Shown here: positions 12,411 to 24,482 of the stretch, one piece after another | How positions within the stretch are numbered: the first letter of the stretch is position 1 | How the letters are laid out: the number at the start of each line of letters is the position of its first letter | DNA from: Linanthus parryae | Taxonomy: Eukaryota; Streptophyta; Magnoliopsida; Ericales; Polemoniaceae | Reading direction: 5' to 3' | Assembly (NCBI GenBank): GCA_023055425.1 | Contig: JALGPY010000009.1 | Coordinates: 17,177,775 to 17,241,774 of the forward strand | Length of the DNA stretch: 64,000 nucleotides | Notes under the pieces: model-generated | Database searches by the model: none | Told to the model about the DNA's origin: nothing | The model's input: only the letters and a program-made list of their open reading frames with translations | Program-made: the position numbers and the translations under genes

Positions 12411-14086
12411 TTAGATGTTCAAAGAATGAATAAAACGCAACAACTAGTGCACGGTGACAGGGAGTGTGTACAGAAATTAAGCACGTAGCAATTAAACACG
12501 TAATCCTAGGACTCTATTTAATCGCCCCCAAGCACGCTACTAAGCGCAAAAAAATTAAACTGGGCTTTTACTCAATGTGCCTAAGATGCGTAAATTAAAT
12601 TGCTAGTGAAGAAAGTACTGCGGCACCCGGAGTTCCGTTCTTACAAGTGCCGTTCCGCAAAAAATTCACCAAGAAAGGGCTAAAATTAGCCGGTGAAAAT
12701 TTTTCCGGAAAAATTCGTTTAGCTTAACTTTATGTACTCCCCTCGTAGTCCCCGTCAATAGTTCCTTCTTCACCAAAGCTGGACTCGCCCTCCAACGCGC
12801 TCAATTTTGGATCTAGGATTGAAGAACCCTAAAACCCACTTGTAATTTCCCTCTCTTTCTGTCCGAAGTGAAACAAAAGACTTCTCAATCCCGTTTCTCC
12901 TCTTAGATGCGACCAAAACCTGATCTTCAGTTCTTGATTTGGTGAATAATTGAGTTCTTGAGGTGAGAGAGAGAGAGGTTTGGCTATGGAGGTGAAGAGA
13001 TGAAAGAATTTTTTGTAAAAGAAGGACTGAGGAAGAAGACGACGGGTAGGGTCTCTTCTTCATAAAAAGTTTCGAAAAGTCACTTTTACCCTCCATTAAA
13101 GCTTCCTTCTTCCTTTCGGCGCTGTCCTTTTTAGTCTTTATGCGCATTCTCTTCGTACGAAGGAGTTTCTCTTCGTGCGAAGGCTCTTCGCACGAAGACT
13201 TTTATGTCTTCACACGAAAGCCTTCCCAGAAAGGGCCAGATGGCTGTTTCAAGAAGAGAAAATCCAACCCCAAAATTTTTCTAAGTACTTTGTCTTCGTA
13301 GGAAGACATTTTCTTCGTACTAAGAGACACCTGGACAGCTACAAAAACATCCTTTTTCGTCATTTTTTGCGTCTTTGACCGTGTCTTTGTTTTCCGAAGG
13401 ATCTCCTCGTCCTCGAGACTCCTTTATGATTAAAAATTCCCAAATTCCGGGGAATATTTTATTCTTCAATCTTACGCTTCCCAAGACACTTTTTGCGTTT
13501 TCGGATGCTTTTGGCCTCGTTTTACTCTTTGAGCATCCTTTTTGGCGTAACTTTCTCATCCGGACTCCGATATGCGCGATTCACCTGTTTACAGAAAGCT
13601 CTCAACCACCCACACACAATGGCACTCTTCAACTCCGCTTTCATTCTCGTTTTCAAAATTTCACCTCGTAATCCGTGCCAATGTGCGAGCTTTCTCTGTT
13701 CTTCAATGTAATCCTTGCGTATATCAAGACGGGGAGTCCGGGAACGTGATCTTCCCTAGGTGCGTGTGTTGAGTGCGTGTAGGAATGGCATCAATCTTCA
13801 ATTTCTTCATTCCGAATCACGATACGCGGTTTAGGCTGCTATTTCTCAATTTTCAATCTGTTCTGCACATACGCATCAAGAAGGGGGATCCGGAACAGGC
13901 CTCTCACCTAGAAATCCTGCACATACTCATTGGAAATATTATATACACTCTCTCGCATCTCTCAAATAACTCAAACGGAATAAAACATACAAAACAATAT
14001 CAAAACCTAAACTACAACAATAAATAGGTTGGGTTGCCTCCCAACAAGCGCTTGTAATTTAAGGTCGACGGCCCGACCCGGTAACC
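12411..14086. other. Athila spacer with LTR-like palindrome block
   Basis: Non-coding stretch between integrase and the env-like ORF. 13141-13330 holds CTTCGTACGAAG, CTTCGTGCGAAG and CTTCGCACGAAG within 50 bp, in a context that resembles the palindrome segment of the element's own LTRs. This may be an internal duplication of LTR sequence. Confidence 0.55.
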
Positions 14087-17000
14087 TCAGAGATAATCAA
14101 ATAGCTGGAGTCGCATGGAGCCACTCAATGACTCAATGAAATTCCCATCCACATACGACTTTGCTTTTTGACCATTTACCTTAAATTTGCCCCCATTTGC
14201 ATCTTCCACCTCAAGGGAACCCCATGGATAGACTGCAGTAATCGTGTATGGGCCACTCCATCTAGACTTCAACTTGCCAGGAAACAGCTTCAGCCTAGCG
14301 TTGAAGATCAACACCCTCTGCCAAACCTTGAAGTCCCTCAGTATGATATGCTTGTCGTGCCACTGTTTGGTCCTTTCCTTGTAGATTTTTGCACTCTCGT
14401 AAGCCATCAACCGAAATTCTTCAAGTTCGAGTAACACCTGTTTCCTTCGCTCACCTGAGAGCTTAGCATCCAAGTTGATCTTCTTCAAGGCTCAGAATGC
14501 CTTGTGCTCAAGTTCTACCGGAAGGTGACATGACTTCCCAAATACTAGCTGGTAGGGAGACATGCCCAAGGGAGTTTTATATGCTGTCCTGTATGCCCAT
14601 AGACTGTCATCCAAGTGTAGGGACCAATCTTTGCGTCCCGGATTGACAGTCTTCTCCAGAATTCCCTTGATCTCGCGGTTGGATACTTCAGCTTTCCCAT
14701 TCGACTGCGGATGGTAGGCTAGTGATATCTTGTGAGTCTTCACCCCATACTTGCTCAAAACATTGGCAAAGACTTTGTTCACGCAAAGCGATCCCTCATC
14801 ACTGATAATGGCCCTGGGATTCGCAAACCGCTTGAATATGTTCTTGCGCACGAATCTCTCTACAGTAGATCCATCATTCTTGGGACAAGCCATTGCCTCT
14901 ACCCACTTGGTCACATAATCCACATCTAACAGAATATAAAGGTTACCAAGTGAAGAGGGGAATGACCTCATGAAATCAATGCCCCACACGTCGAACCGCT
15001 CCACCTCCAACACGAAATTCTGAGGCATCTCATTTCTGCTGGAAATAATGTCGGTTCTATGACACCGGTCACACTGCTGTACAAATAGATGAGCATCCTT
15101 ATGAAAAGAAGGACAATAAAAACCGTTTTGAATTACCTTAGTCACAGTGCGCATTTTGCCAAAATGTCCTCCACAATTCAATTCATGGCAACGTCTGAGA
15201 ATCTCCAACGTATCTGGCTCAGCTACACATCTTCTCAACACATTATCAGCTCCTAACTTGAACAGATAAGGGTCATCCCAAAAGTAACGTCGTGCATCTG
15301 CAAAGAACTTCTTTTTCTGATGGAAGGTCATGTCTTTGGGAACAATGTTGAGTGTCTTGAAATTTGCCAAGTCAGCAAACCAAGGCACAACTGCTACCAC
15401 TACCATAAGTTGTTCATCTAGAAAATCTTCTCTAATTGGCACTTCTTCCTGCTTGTCATTCTACAGCCGTGACAAATGGTTTGCAACAACATTCTCTACC
15501 CCCTTTTTATCTTTGATCGCCACGTCAAACTCTTGCATCAACAGAACCCACCGGATCAATATTGGCTTGGCATCCTTCTTGGTGAGTAGATACTTTAGTG
15601 CAGCATGGTCCGTAAAGATAGTCACCTGGGAACCCACAAGATACGGACGAAACTTGTCCAACGCAAAGATGATAGCCACCATCTCTTTCTCCGTGGTAGC
15701 ATAGTTAACCTGTGCATTGTTAAGAGTGCGACTGGCATAGTAAATGACATGAGCTACCTTATCTTTCCGCTGTCCCAGTACCGCTCCCACCGCATAGTCG
15801 CTGGCATCATACATAAGCTCAAACGGCAAGGTCCAGTCTGGTGTGGCGATGATGGGTGAGTTGATCAACTTTTCCTTAAGCACATCAAAAGTTGCCCTGC
15901 ATTTTGCATCATAATCGAAGACTGCATCTTTTTCAAGCAAACCAGATAGAGGATTTGTAATCTTTGAGAGATCCTTGATGAACCGCCGGTAAAACCCTGC
16001 ATGTCCCAAGAAACTCCGTACCCCTTTGCAGATGTAGGGTATGGAAGCTTCTCAATCACCTCAATTTTTTCCCGGTCCACCTCTAAACCCTTGCTTGAAA
16101 TCTTGTGCCCCAAAACTATCCCCTCGGTCACCATGAAATGACATTTTTCCCAGTTGAGCACTAGGTTGGTGTCAATGCATCTTTCAAGAACCCGAGCTAG
16201 CTGCTGTAGACAGTCTTCAAACCCATCACCATAGAGCGAAAAATCATCCATTAAAACTTCAAAATTCTCCATCATACCCGAGAAGATCGACATCATACAC
16301 CTCTGAAACATAGCAGGTGCGTTGCATAACCCAAATGGCATGCGTCTAAAGGCAAAAGTCCCATAAGGTCAAGTGAATGTCGCCTTCTCCTGGTCTGTTG
16401 GCTCAATTGCTATCTGGTTATACACGGAGTACCCATCTAAAAAGCAGTAATGAGAATGACGCGCCAGCCTATCAAGCATATGATCATCGAACGGGAGGGG
16501 AAAATGATCCTTCAATGTGGCTTCATTGAGTTTGCGGTAATCCATGCAAACTCTCCACCCAGTAACAGTATGAGTGGCAATCTGATCACCTTTTTCCCCT
16601 TCCACCACAGTAATACCTCCCTTCTTAGGGACACACTGCACCGGGCTAGTCCATGTGCTGTCGGAAATCGGGTAGATGATGCCTGCTTCCAACCATTTAA
16701 GCACCTCTTTCTTCACCACCTCCTGCATATGAGTTGAGGCGGCGCTGAAATTTAACTAACGGCTTCTTGTCTTCCATGAGCCGGATCTTGTGCTGACAAA
16801 CTGTGGGGCTGATCCCCTTGATATCCGCTATGGTTCATCCCATAGTTGCCTTTCTTTCCTACAACACCTTAAGAAGCTCCTCCTCCTGTTCCCTGTCCAT
16901 ACACACAGACACAATCACAGGCAAAGTCTCATTAGATCCTAAGTATAAATATTTTAAATGAACAGGTAAATGCTTTAATTCTAAAACATGAGCAGTAATA

Positions 17001-17188
17001 AGAGAAGGAGTTAGAATCTTCTTGCTTCCCTCATCAAAGAGGGGTAGGGGTTTTCGCCAGCGAGCATCCATAGGTTGTTCCTTCTCGCTTGAGTCAAGTA
17101 GAGCAAGCTCCTCATATTGCCGCTCCAATAAGATGTCTTCCTCCTCATACGGTGTGTATGCCTCCACACCAAAACAATGCTCACTCAC
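14087..17188 (-). pseudogene. Athila pol: reverse transcriptase, RNase H, integrase (broken)
   Basis: Collinear fragments in element order: a linker frame 16859-17188; RT N-terminus 16369-16728 (VPKKGG, VCMDYRKLNEAT); RT palm and thumb 15865-16341 (MPFGLCNAPAMFQR, LMDDFSLYGDGF); RNase H 15461-16009; integrase 14492-15442 with an H-H-C-C zinc region, then GIDFM, SDEGS and NREIKGILE for the DDE residues; and the integrase C-terminus 14087-14488. Frame changes or stops separate almost every piece, for example near 16030, 16350 and 15450. The active-site MDD is kept, but no continuous polyprotein can be made. The fragments are typical of Athila and clearly decayed. Confidence 0.9.
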
Positions 17189-17211
17189 CGCATACGCGGG
17201 AATGCCACCTT

Positions 17212-19447
17212 TTAGTTGTTAATCCGCATCGTCAACTCTCCATTGGAAACATCAATGATAGTCTTCCGCGTGGTAAGGAATGACCTTCCCAATATGAGTG
17301 GAACACCATCATCCGCCTCCATGTCTAGAATCACGAAATTTGCGGGGAAGATGAGTCCTTCGACTCTCACAAGCACATCCTCCAACACGCTCCTTGGGCA
17401 TTTGATGGTACGGTCAGCCAGCTGCAAGCACATACGAGTTGGTTTTGGATCCCCTACGCCCAGTTGCTCAAATACTGATGTAGGCATCAAATTAATGCTT
17501 GCCTCAAGATCACATAACGCCCTTCCATGAAACGCATCTCCCAATGTCACACGAATGATGAAACCCCCCGGATCTTTCATCTTCTTTGGCAACGCCTTTT
17601 GCACCACGACGCTACACTCTTCATTCAGGGTCACGGTTTCAAAATCATCCACGAGCCTCCTATTGGAAAGGAGGTCCTTGAGAAAGTTTGCATACTTGGG
17701 CATTTGTGAAATGGCCTCCGCGAAAGGGATATTAATATTCAACTTCTTGAAGATATCCACAAAATTCTTGAAGTGCTTGGCATCCTCTTGGCTCTTTAAC
17801 CTCTGCGGGTATGGCACACGCATGCTGTACTCCTTTGTCTTTTGCTTCTCCTCCGACTTCCTACTCGTGTCCTTTGATTGGGGAATCACAGTAGGCACGG
17901 GAATTTCTTCACTCAAGGCCTTTCCAGTGGCTTTTGTCGCTTCAGCTCGCACGTGGCTAGGATATGGTGGGTCCTCTGTAGTAACTCCACTGCAAGTTGT
18001 GATAGCCTTCAGCTGTTCTGGCGGAGTGATAGTGTTAGATGGGAGCATACCAGGTGGAAGTCTAGTATTCTGATTGGCTATCTGTCCAATCTCTGTCTCA
18101 TGGATTTTCACTGTAGCTTCCATGGAGACAATCTTGCTCTCAATTTTGTCTTGAATAGCTAACAGTTTCCTCAACAACGCGTTTGTATCTTGTTCTTCTA
18201 ATTGTGGAGCATGCTGTTGTGGAACTTGTCTTTGAGCTTGGTATGGAACATTGGGCCTTTGACCTGGTGCATATAATCCACTGTTTGGATTGGCATAGCT
18301 GAAATTGGGATGGTTGCAGTTATTAGGATGATATGTGTTAGACCATTGCTATTGTCGTGGTTGACCCATGTAGTTCACATCTTCAATACCATCTCCATAT
18401 CCCTGATTTGCATATGCTACCATCTCTCCCACTGACTTCACCTGTGCTGATGGATTCATATTACTGAAAGCCGAAGTAATTATTGCCATCTGATGTTCAA
18501 ATTTTTGTTCCATCATTAATTCAATCTTACTAACCAGTGCCCCATCAGATTTCGTGCTTCTATGAGTCTCAGACCTCGTGGACTCACGTTTTTCTACATT
18601 TTCCAGCAGATCCCGGCATCTATGTACTCCTAGGCACATAAAATTTCCATGAGCCATCATATCTGGCTCATTCGCAGTCTCTTTATCCAGAGCATTATAA
18701 AAATAGTGTAGAAGTTTGTACCAAGGCTCTCCGTGAGTACGGCATATGCGAAGGAGCTGGTTAAATTTTCTCCATGTGCCTCACAGAGAATCATCTTCCT
18801 GTTGAGTGAAATTTGTTATATCCTCCATCCGTTGAGCAACCTTGAACGGTGGAAGATATTTTCTGAGGAACTCCTTGCAACACTCTGCCCTTGTAGCAAT
18901 AATGCCTGCTGGAAGTTCCATAAGCCATGCCTTTGCTTTTCCCGATAAGGAGAAAGGAAAAAGCATAAGATTTATCGTCTCGAGTGGAACTCTCTGATCA
19001 TACATAGTGGAGGTAATCTGCTCGAAATTGAGCAAGTGCTGATGTGGCTCCAGTGAATAAGCACTCATCCCGAACAATGTTAATCAATGGTTGGCGTATT
19101 TCGAATGAGTGGCGTTATAAACCCTACGATGTAGTCCTGAAGTATTCCACCACAGGACGGTCATCCTCTTCAGCATTATTCATCTGTGCCGCCACATGCT
19201 GTGCATTATTCCCCCCATTATTATTACCTCCCCCGTTTCTCGCTTTTACCCCCACACCAAGACGTGGTTGTGGATTTGTAGGGTTCCAACGTGCCATTGC
19301 AGCTTGCATCTTGGTTAATTGAGCTCTAAGCTCCTCAGTCTCCCTTGCTCTATTTGCTGCATCTTCCACAGCTGCAACTCTAGGTGCTTCAGCATCTTGC
19401 ATACCCTTTGGGATCCTTTCAAACTCAGCTCTAGTTTCATCATCCAT
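17212..19447 (-). pseudogene. Athila gag-protease (broken)
   Basis: Pieces in order: N-terminus from 19447 (MDDETRAEFERIPKG) with a Gly/Asn-rich segment; gag core 18781-19077 (FSLSGKAKAWLMELPAG, CCKEFLRKYLPPFK); 18349-18660; and 17212-18177 with a linker and the aspartic protease. The protease has ALCDLEASINLMP where the lineage usually shows DLGA, so the catalytic-loop Gly is changed to Glu. The C-terminal ILGRSFL flap-side motif is present. At least three stops or frameshifts separate the pieces (near 19120, 18780 and 18350). Confidence 0.85.
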
Positions 19448-19660
19448 GGTGACTAAGCTCTGTTTCCTCTTGTCTCAACGATGTGCTCGTAATAGGGATT
19501 CCAGGTCTTCAAGTGTTTGATGCAAAGGCTCGTCGTTAGAACGGGACATGCACCGTACAATCTAACCTGAAATCACAGATCACAAAAACGTAGGTGAGTA
19601 ACAGATATAAACAGAAAAGTAAAACCCATAAGGCTAGGAATTATAACTAATTTAGCCGAA

Positions 19661-19679
19661 GTCCCCAGCAACGGCGCCA
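19661..19679 (-). promoter_or_regulatory. Athila primer-binding site (tRNA-Asp type)
   Basis: On minus it reads TGGCGCCGTTGCTGGGGAC, six bases inside the 5' LTR end. This matches the tRNA-Asp-type PBS commonly reported for Athila (TGGCGCCGTTGCCGGGGA) with one difference. Confidence 0.85.
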
Positions 19680-19685
19680 GAAACT

Positions 19686-20966
19686 TGACACGCTCCAACT
19701 GCAAGTGCACAGTCGTCGGTGTAGTAATAAAATCCGGAAAACCGGGTTGTCGAACCCAAGAGACTTCTTGTAAATTAATTATTCTTTCTTGACTTTTTGT
19801 GGGCACAGCGCAATTGTTTGTGTTCCGAATTCTTTAAAAGTAAAGAACAACTATTCAATTAATCGGTTGGATGATCGCACGATTAATGATGGATGGTTAC
19901 GAGAGTACTTATATGAGACAAATGCCAGGAATTCTCATGGATCACTAGGGTAGTCTTGAACTATGTTTGGATTTATGCAACACTAACACGCCTCTCTTGT
20001 TAATCAAGCACGACTAAAGCTTACCGAATTACCAAACAAGCTCTCTATACTTGAAGCTAATTCAAATCGAGTTACCAAGCTTAACTTAGTTCCAAATATG
20101 CATTATGATTCGCTATTCTACTATAAGGATCCCAATTAACATCACCGAGTTACCAAGTAATGATACAATTAGGTGATTAGTTAAATTTCCCGACTACAAC
20201 CTACGGAGTTACCACGTTGATTGTAATTAAAATCAATCCTACGATAGCTAAGCGTAAAAAAGATAAATATTCAAACATAAACTAATCATAACAAGAGATA
20301 AATTCGTGTTAATTAAGAAAAAGCATGAAGAATAATCTCAAAACATGAATCCAAACCAAACCCTAGCTACCAAGTGAGAATCCTCAGCAATAAAGGGTTT
20401 AGCTACTACAAAACATGATCAAAATATCGAGTTTGATGATCATAAACTAGAACTAGCAAGATGGAAGAGTTAAGGAATCAAACGAAGTAATCCACACGCT
20501 TCTCAAGCTTCAATGGCGATCCCTAGCTCTCAAAAACGTCCAAAATCGTCCTCAACTACTGATAATCACGACCTAATTAGCTTAAATACGTTTCCATAAT
20601 GTTATAACAAAGTTTGGAGAAATTGCAGAAAAACCCCGGTAAAATCCGCCCCTGACAGTGTTCTCTTCGTACGAACAGCTTTCTCTTCGCACGAAGAGTT
20701 TTCGTACGAAGACTTTGCCTTCTTCATGCGAAGGCCTTCTCACTTTGGGACATTTCTCACTTCTGAGAAGACTTTGGCAGCATCAATTTTTGGCTAAGTC
20801 TTTTGTCTTCGTGCGAAGGGATTCCTCTTTGTGCGAAGATACCTTCAGTCCACTTTCTTTTGGCTTCCTCGTTGAGTTTATCCTTTCCAAAGCTCGTTTC
20901 CATTCCCCGCCTGATCATCCAACCAATGTTCCCTGCGAATCACAACACGAAAACATAACCCGTGAT
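19686..20966 (-). repeat. Athila 5' LTR, outer end deleted
   Basis: Collinear with 7342-8802 (same GACACGCTCCAACTGCAAG start), with substitutions and small indels. Similarity ends at CCCGTGAT near 20966. It carries the same palindrome cluster at about 20663-20840. Confidence 0.9.
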
Positions 20967-21148
20967 TAATTGACCACTAAAGTACTACACTAGGAAGTTT
21001 CACATGAACAGACGGCTTAGAACGACAACTACATGAGGTATATATTTGCTCGATAATAATGTTGCTAGGATATGTGAGTCTTAAAAATATTCTAAGAGAA
21101 GTATCAAATTTAGACCATAGGAGACTTTGGGCTTAAAAGATGTAGCGG
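20967..21148. other. Unassigned sequence, probably decayed Tekay interior
   Basis: Short non-coding stretch between the Athila break and a solo LTR. Its position suggests a remnant of Tekay body; no motif confirms this. Confidence 0.3.
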
Positions 21149-21153
21149 GAATG

Positions 21154-22580
21154 TGACACGTTCCAACCGCAAGTGTACGGCTGTCGCGTGTAGTAATATC
21201 CGGTAAATCTGGGTTTGTCGAACCCAAAGGAATTCTCGTGAACGAATTAGGATGATTAACTTTAATGTGGGCAAGTAATTGAGTTTGTTTGACTAATCTA
21301 AGAAAGTAAATAACAAGCTAATTATTAAAATAGAGATATATACGAGGGACAAGTATTAGGATATCTATTTGGGTTCACTAGGTATCTCAGACCACTTATG
21401 ATTTATGTTCTAGTAACACGAACGTCTTTTACTTAGCCAAACGAGCACCTATGCTTTGAAGATTCCTCGGCCAAAGCCTATATTCAAACTCTTGTACCTG
21501 ATTCCTCTAGCCTACTCAAGTTCAAATAAGCATTATGTTGTTGTGGTCTACTCTTAGTTCTAGCTAACTAGCAAGATTCCTCAACCCTAGATACGGCTAG
21601 TGCTTGATTCAAGTTTCTGGGTAGCGAATGTTGATTCCTATAACATCCTCTACCTACAATCATCATATTAAGAGCTCAAACAATAGGAACGATAGAATTA
21701 AGTACATAAATCAAGCATAACTAAGAAAAACACATTCAAATAAGCTAAAAGCATAAAAAAGATCCATAAATCACCAACATGGTGTTCAAACCCTAGCTAC
21801 CTATGAGATAACCGGAATAGAAAGTTTAGCTACTCATATTTGGGAATACAACGAGGAATTTCGAAGTATTCATAAAAAACAAGAGAGATAGAGAGATCAA
21901 ACGATGAATCCTTGACCCGGCGGGGAATCCGAGCTCTCCAATGGCTTGGGAGCTGTCTCCTCCCTTCCTCCAGAAGCTTACGTCCCTTTTTTAGGTCTTA
22001 GAATCCGTTCCCAAGGGTCTGAGCACGTTTTTTAATGATATTTGGCCGAAATTGCACTTCAGCCCCTCTAGTTTGTAATTCTCGGACTGAATTGTAAGCT
22101 GATCTTGCGCGGGCTGTATCTCCCTCATATGGAGCCTTCTTTGGGCTAACCATATATAGTTGGAAAGCTCTGGATGTCTACTTTCAAATGGCACAGGACT
22201 TGCTCCCGAAATTATGTATAGATTTTCCTGAGCATCGAAAATAGTACAGGCTGGTCAGGAGTGACTTTTTTAACTTTTCTTCGTCTTTGCGTCTTCTTTT
22301 CTCCTCTTCATCTAGCTCCATACCAAGCGTATCCAAGCCTCTCATAAGCTCCATTTCACCTAATTTACCTGAGAAACACAACAAAATACTACCCGTGCAA
22401 TTATCATCGCAAATATGAGAGAAATCATGCGCAAATAAGCTAGAAACACAACTTTTGACTCTTAGGCTTATAAATCGTCAAATTCACATATTTGTGCAAA
22501 TATAACATATAAATAATGTGAAATAAGCCTAATAAAAGTAATATGTAAGTATATTAATAGCTCCTAACAGAGAGTTATCA
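21154..22580. mobile_element. Solo LTR of an Athila-related family
   Basis: 1,427 bp with ends TGACACGTTCC...GAGAGTTATCA, related to but distinct from the neighbouring Athila LTRs. It is flanked by a perfect 5-bp target duplication GAATG at 21149-21153 and 22581-22585. It has no internal region, so it arose by LTR-LTR recombination. Confidence 0.9.
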
Positions 22581-22585
22581 GAATG

Positions 22586-23161
22586 CTATGATATTTAACA
22601 TGTGAACCCTAGTTTATTAACTAGATTCGCGAAGGATTTGGTGACGTATCCGAGGTACTAGTTGGGATGGTAATTTGGAGTTAGGGGTCAATAATGAGGT
22701 ATTTATGATGGTCAAATTAAGTTATCTTAGAAACGCTATAGGAAGTTCCCACCCACCCACACCTAAGACAAGTAACTAGGAACTCCACTTGTCAAACGTT
22801 CGACGCGTTTTAACTAGAATATGTCAGTCTTAGTTATTGGATGGTGTTGATGGTTGATTCGGTTATACTTGTCCATGAGTTGTACTCGGGAGACAAATCT
22901 AGACTAATCTTTCATAAATGATTTGGGGGCTCTAGGATATCTAGCTATATTAGGCGTTACGTGGAATCTCTTTACCTTAATATTACTTGAGGATCAGGAT
23001 GTCAAATTGGTTATGTCTTGCTTTTGGAGATATAGTACTCACTTGGAAAGAATAATATTTAAAATTCGAAATAAATATTGTTAGTTCAATAATGATCGTC
23101 TAGAAAACTTGCATGTTCCCCATGACAAACCTAGATAGAGTTATTCCAAAGTTTCAAATTT
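22586..23161. other. Unassigned, decayed Tekay interior
   Basis: Continues the sequence interrupted by the solo LTR and is itself interrupted at 23162 by the Tat element. No readable frame. Confidence 0.35.
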
Positions 23162-23166
23162 GGTGT

Positions 23167-23792
23167 TGTGCACAAGAGATTCCGGCGGGGAGACCTCCGT
23201 GTGCACCGTGTGCAGTGGATCAAGGATCGCACAGGAAGAGTAGGGGTGTGTGTAGGGAGAGAGTAAGTCAGTAGCAATGTCTGAGAGAGAGACAGAGGTT
23301 TGGCAGAGCTTCCGCGTATGGCCGTGTGTTCTCCTTTGTATGGAAAGGTTAACGATATATATATACTGGAGAATATGACCGTTGTAGTGTGGTTAATGCG
23401 CCCATTAATGGCGGCTTAATTAGCTTAACCATAACGGCACGTTCGTCCGAATATATAGGAACCGTTATAGCACGTGGTGCGCGAATACCGGAACCGTTAC
23501 GAGGTTGACCGGGTTTGACCGGATTGACCGGGTTTATGGAGCTCGTGCCATAGATCTCTCAAAACAGTTACTAAAGGTCGCGTGCGGGCTTGGCTCGCAC
23601 GCGAAAGGGCTTACTCTAGCCTCCAAACCACAAAGTCCCTACAAGTCCCGTGCAGTGGTATGCGAGGGCTCTGTCTCGCAGCCCCCACATGGATCAGCTC
23701 GGCTGGTGATCCTGTGTGTGTGGAGCACAATATGGTGTGCTGGATGGCTGCCACGTGGCCAAGATCTGTCATGTCAGAAAGCAGTATCTACA
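23167..23792 (-). repeat. Tat 3' LTR
   Basis: 626 bp; on plus it starts TGTGCACAAGAG and ends CAGTATCTACA. It contains the perfect inverted repeat TCGCGTGCG/CGCACGCGA (23578-23586 and 23596-23604) and an alternating GATATATATATAC at 23354-23366. Frames inside this LTR are not genes. Confidence 0.97.
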
Positions 23793-23808
23793 TTAGCCCC
23801 CTTTCTGC
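23793..23808 (-). promoter_or_regulatory. Tat polypurine tract
   Basis: On minus it reads GCAGAAAGGGGGCTAA, directly before the 3' LTR TGTAGATAC. This is the expected plus-strand primer for reverse transcription. Confidence 0.8.
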
Positions 23809-24482
23809 GCGTGAAGACTCATAGCCGTATAGACTTCCATGCACGGAAACCAACATACGCGTCGCCGCCACGCACCAATTCAAATACGGGTAAGTTCAGC
23901 CCCCGTGTGTGTCATTATGACCTAAAACCCCTAGAGTCGTGCCGTCTGACCTTTAGGGTTTTAGGCGTGACGTCAGCTTGTTCTGTGATTGCGCGATTCG
24001 ACGGTGACGGTTGCGATTCGACTATCGAAAGGACGCAACCCTTCATTGTTTTTGGATAAATACCTTGTATCCCCCATTATTGCAAAGCATCACTTCTTTC
24101 TCTTAAAGTGAATGGTACCCGGAGATCTTCGAGAGCAGATCCAGATAATCAATCACCAGTTCAGAACTGCAAATCGTATTCTTCAATTGTGCATATCCAA
24201 GCAGGCTTCAAGAAAACAAGGTTGGCCTCGTTTACTTTTGATTTAAGATACCAGTGTTTGCCTTGAACTGCGTTGAATCTGTAAACCCATGGAATTTGTG
24301 AAGAAGTTTTGATCTTTGAACCCGCTTCGTTTTAATCTTTCAATAATATTGGCTCTTGCAACTCCCCAATTTCTGAAATCGGTACCGGAACTGTTCGTTT
24401 TCCTTCGCATAGATCTTGAATTCCAAAATTCAAACTGAAGTGTGGTATTTCTCCCCCCTTTTTTTCTTGCTCTTTCGCAGGA
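23809..24482 (+). other. Leader and probable promoter of the antisense gene
   Basis: Non-coding stretch between the LTR and the ATG at 24483. TTTCGCAG at 24473-24480, just before GAATGG, is a strong acceptor, and ACAAG followed by GTTGG at 24221 is a possible donor. A 5' UTR intron of about 260 bp is likely. GGATAAATA near 24054 could serve as a TATA element. The LTR itself may also supply antisense promoter activity. Confidence 0.45.

Larger units (their letters stand above)
7342..20966 (-). mobile_element. Athila-type gypsy element, right end truncated
   Basis: In minus orientation the order is 5' LTR (19686-20966, truncated), primer-binding site, gag-protease, pol, env-like ORF, long 3' UTR, 3' LTR (7342-8802). 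LTR ends on plus are TGACACGCTCC...GAGTTATCA. The protease and reverse transcriptase motifs and the extra ORF after integrase are those of the Athila lineage. The insertion lies in the Tekay 5' LTR after TATGC. The expected right-hand flank (the rest of the Tekay LTR) is absent, because similarity stops at 20966 and unrelated sequence follows. A deletion therefore removed the element's outer end plus neighbouring Tekay sequence. All coding regions are broken. Confidence 0.9.

Noticed and set aside
23505..24059. 184-codon plus-strand frame starting in the Tat LTR
   Set aside because: It runs from the LTR through the polypurine tract into spacer. The other LTR copy gives a different continuation, and no domain is visible.
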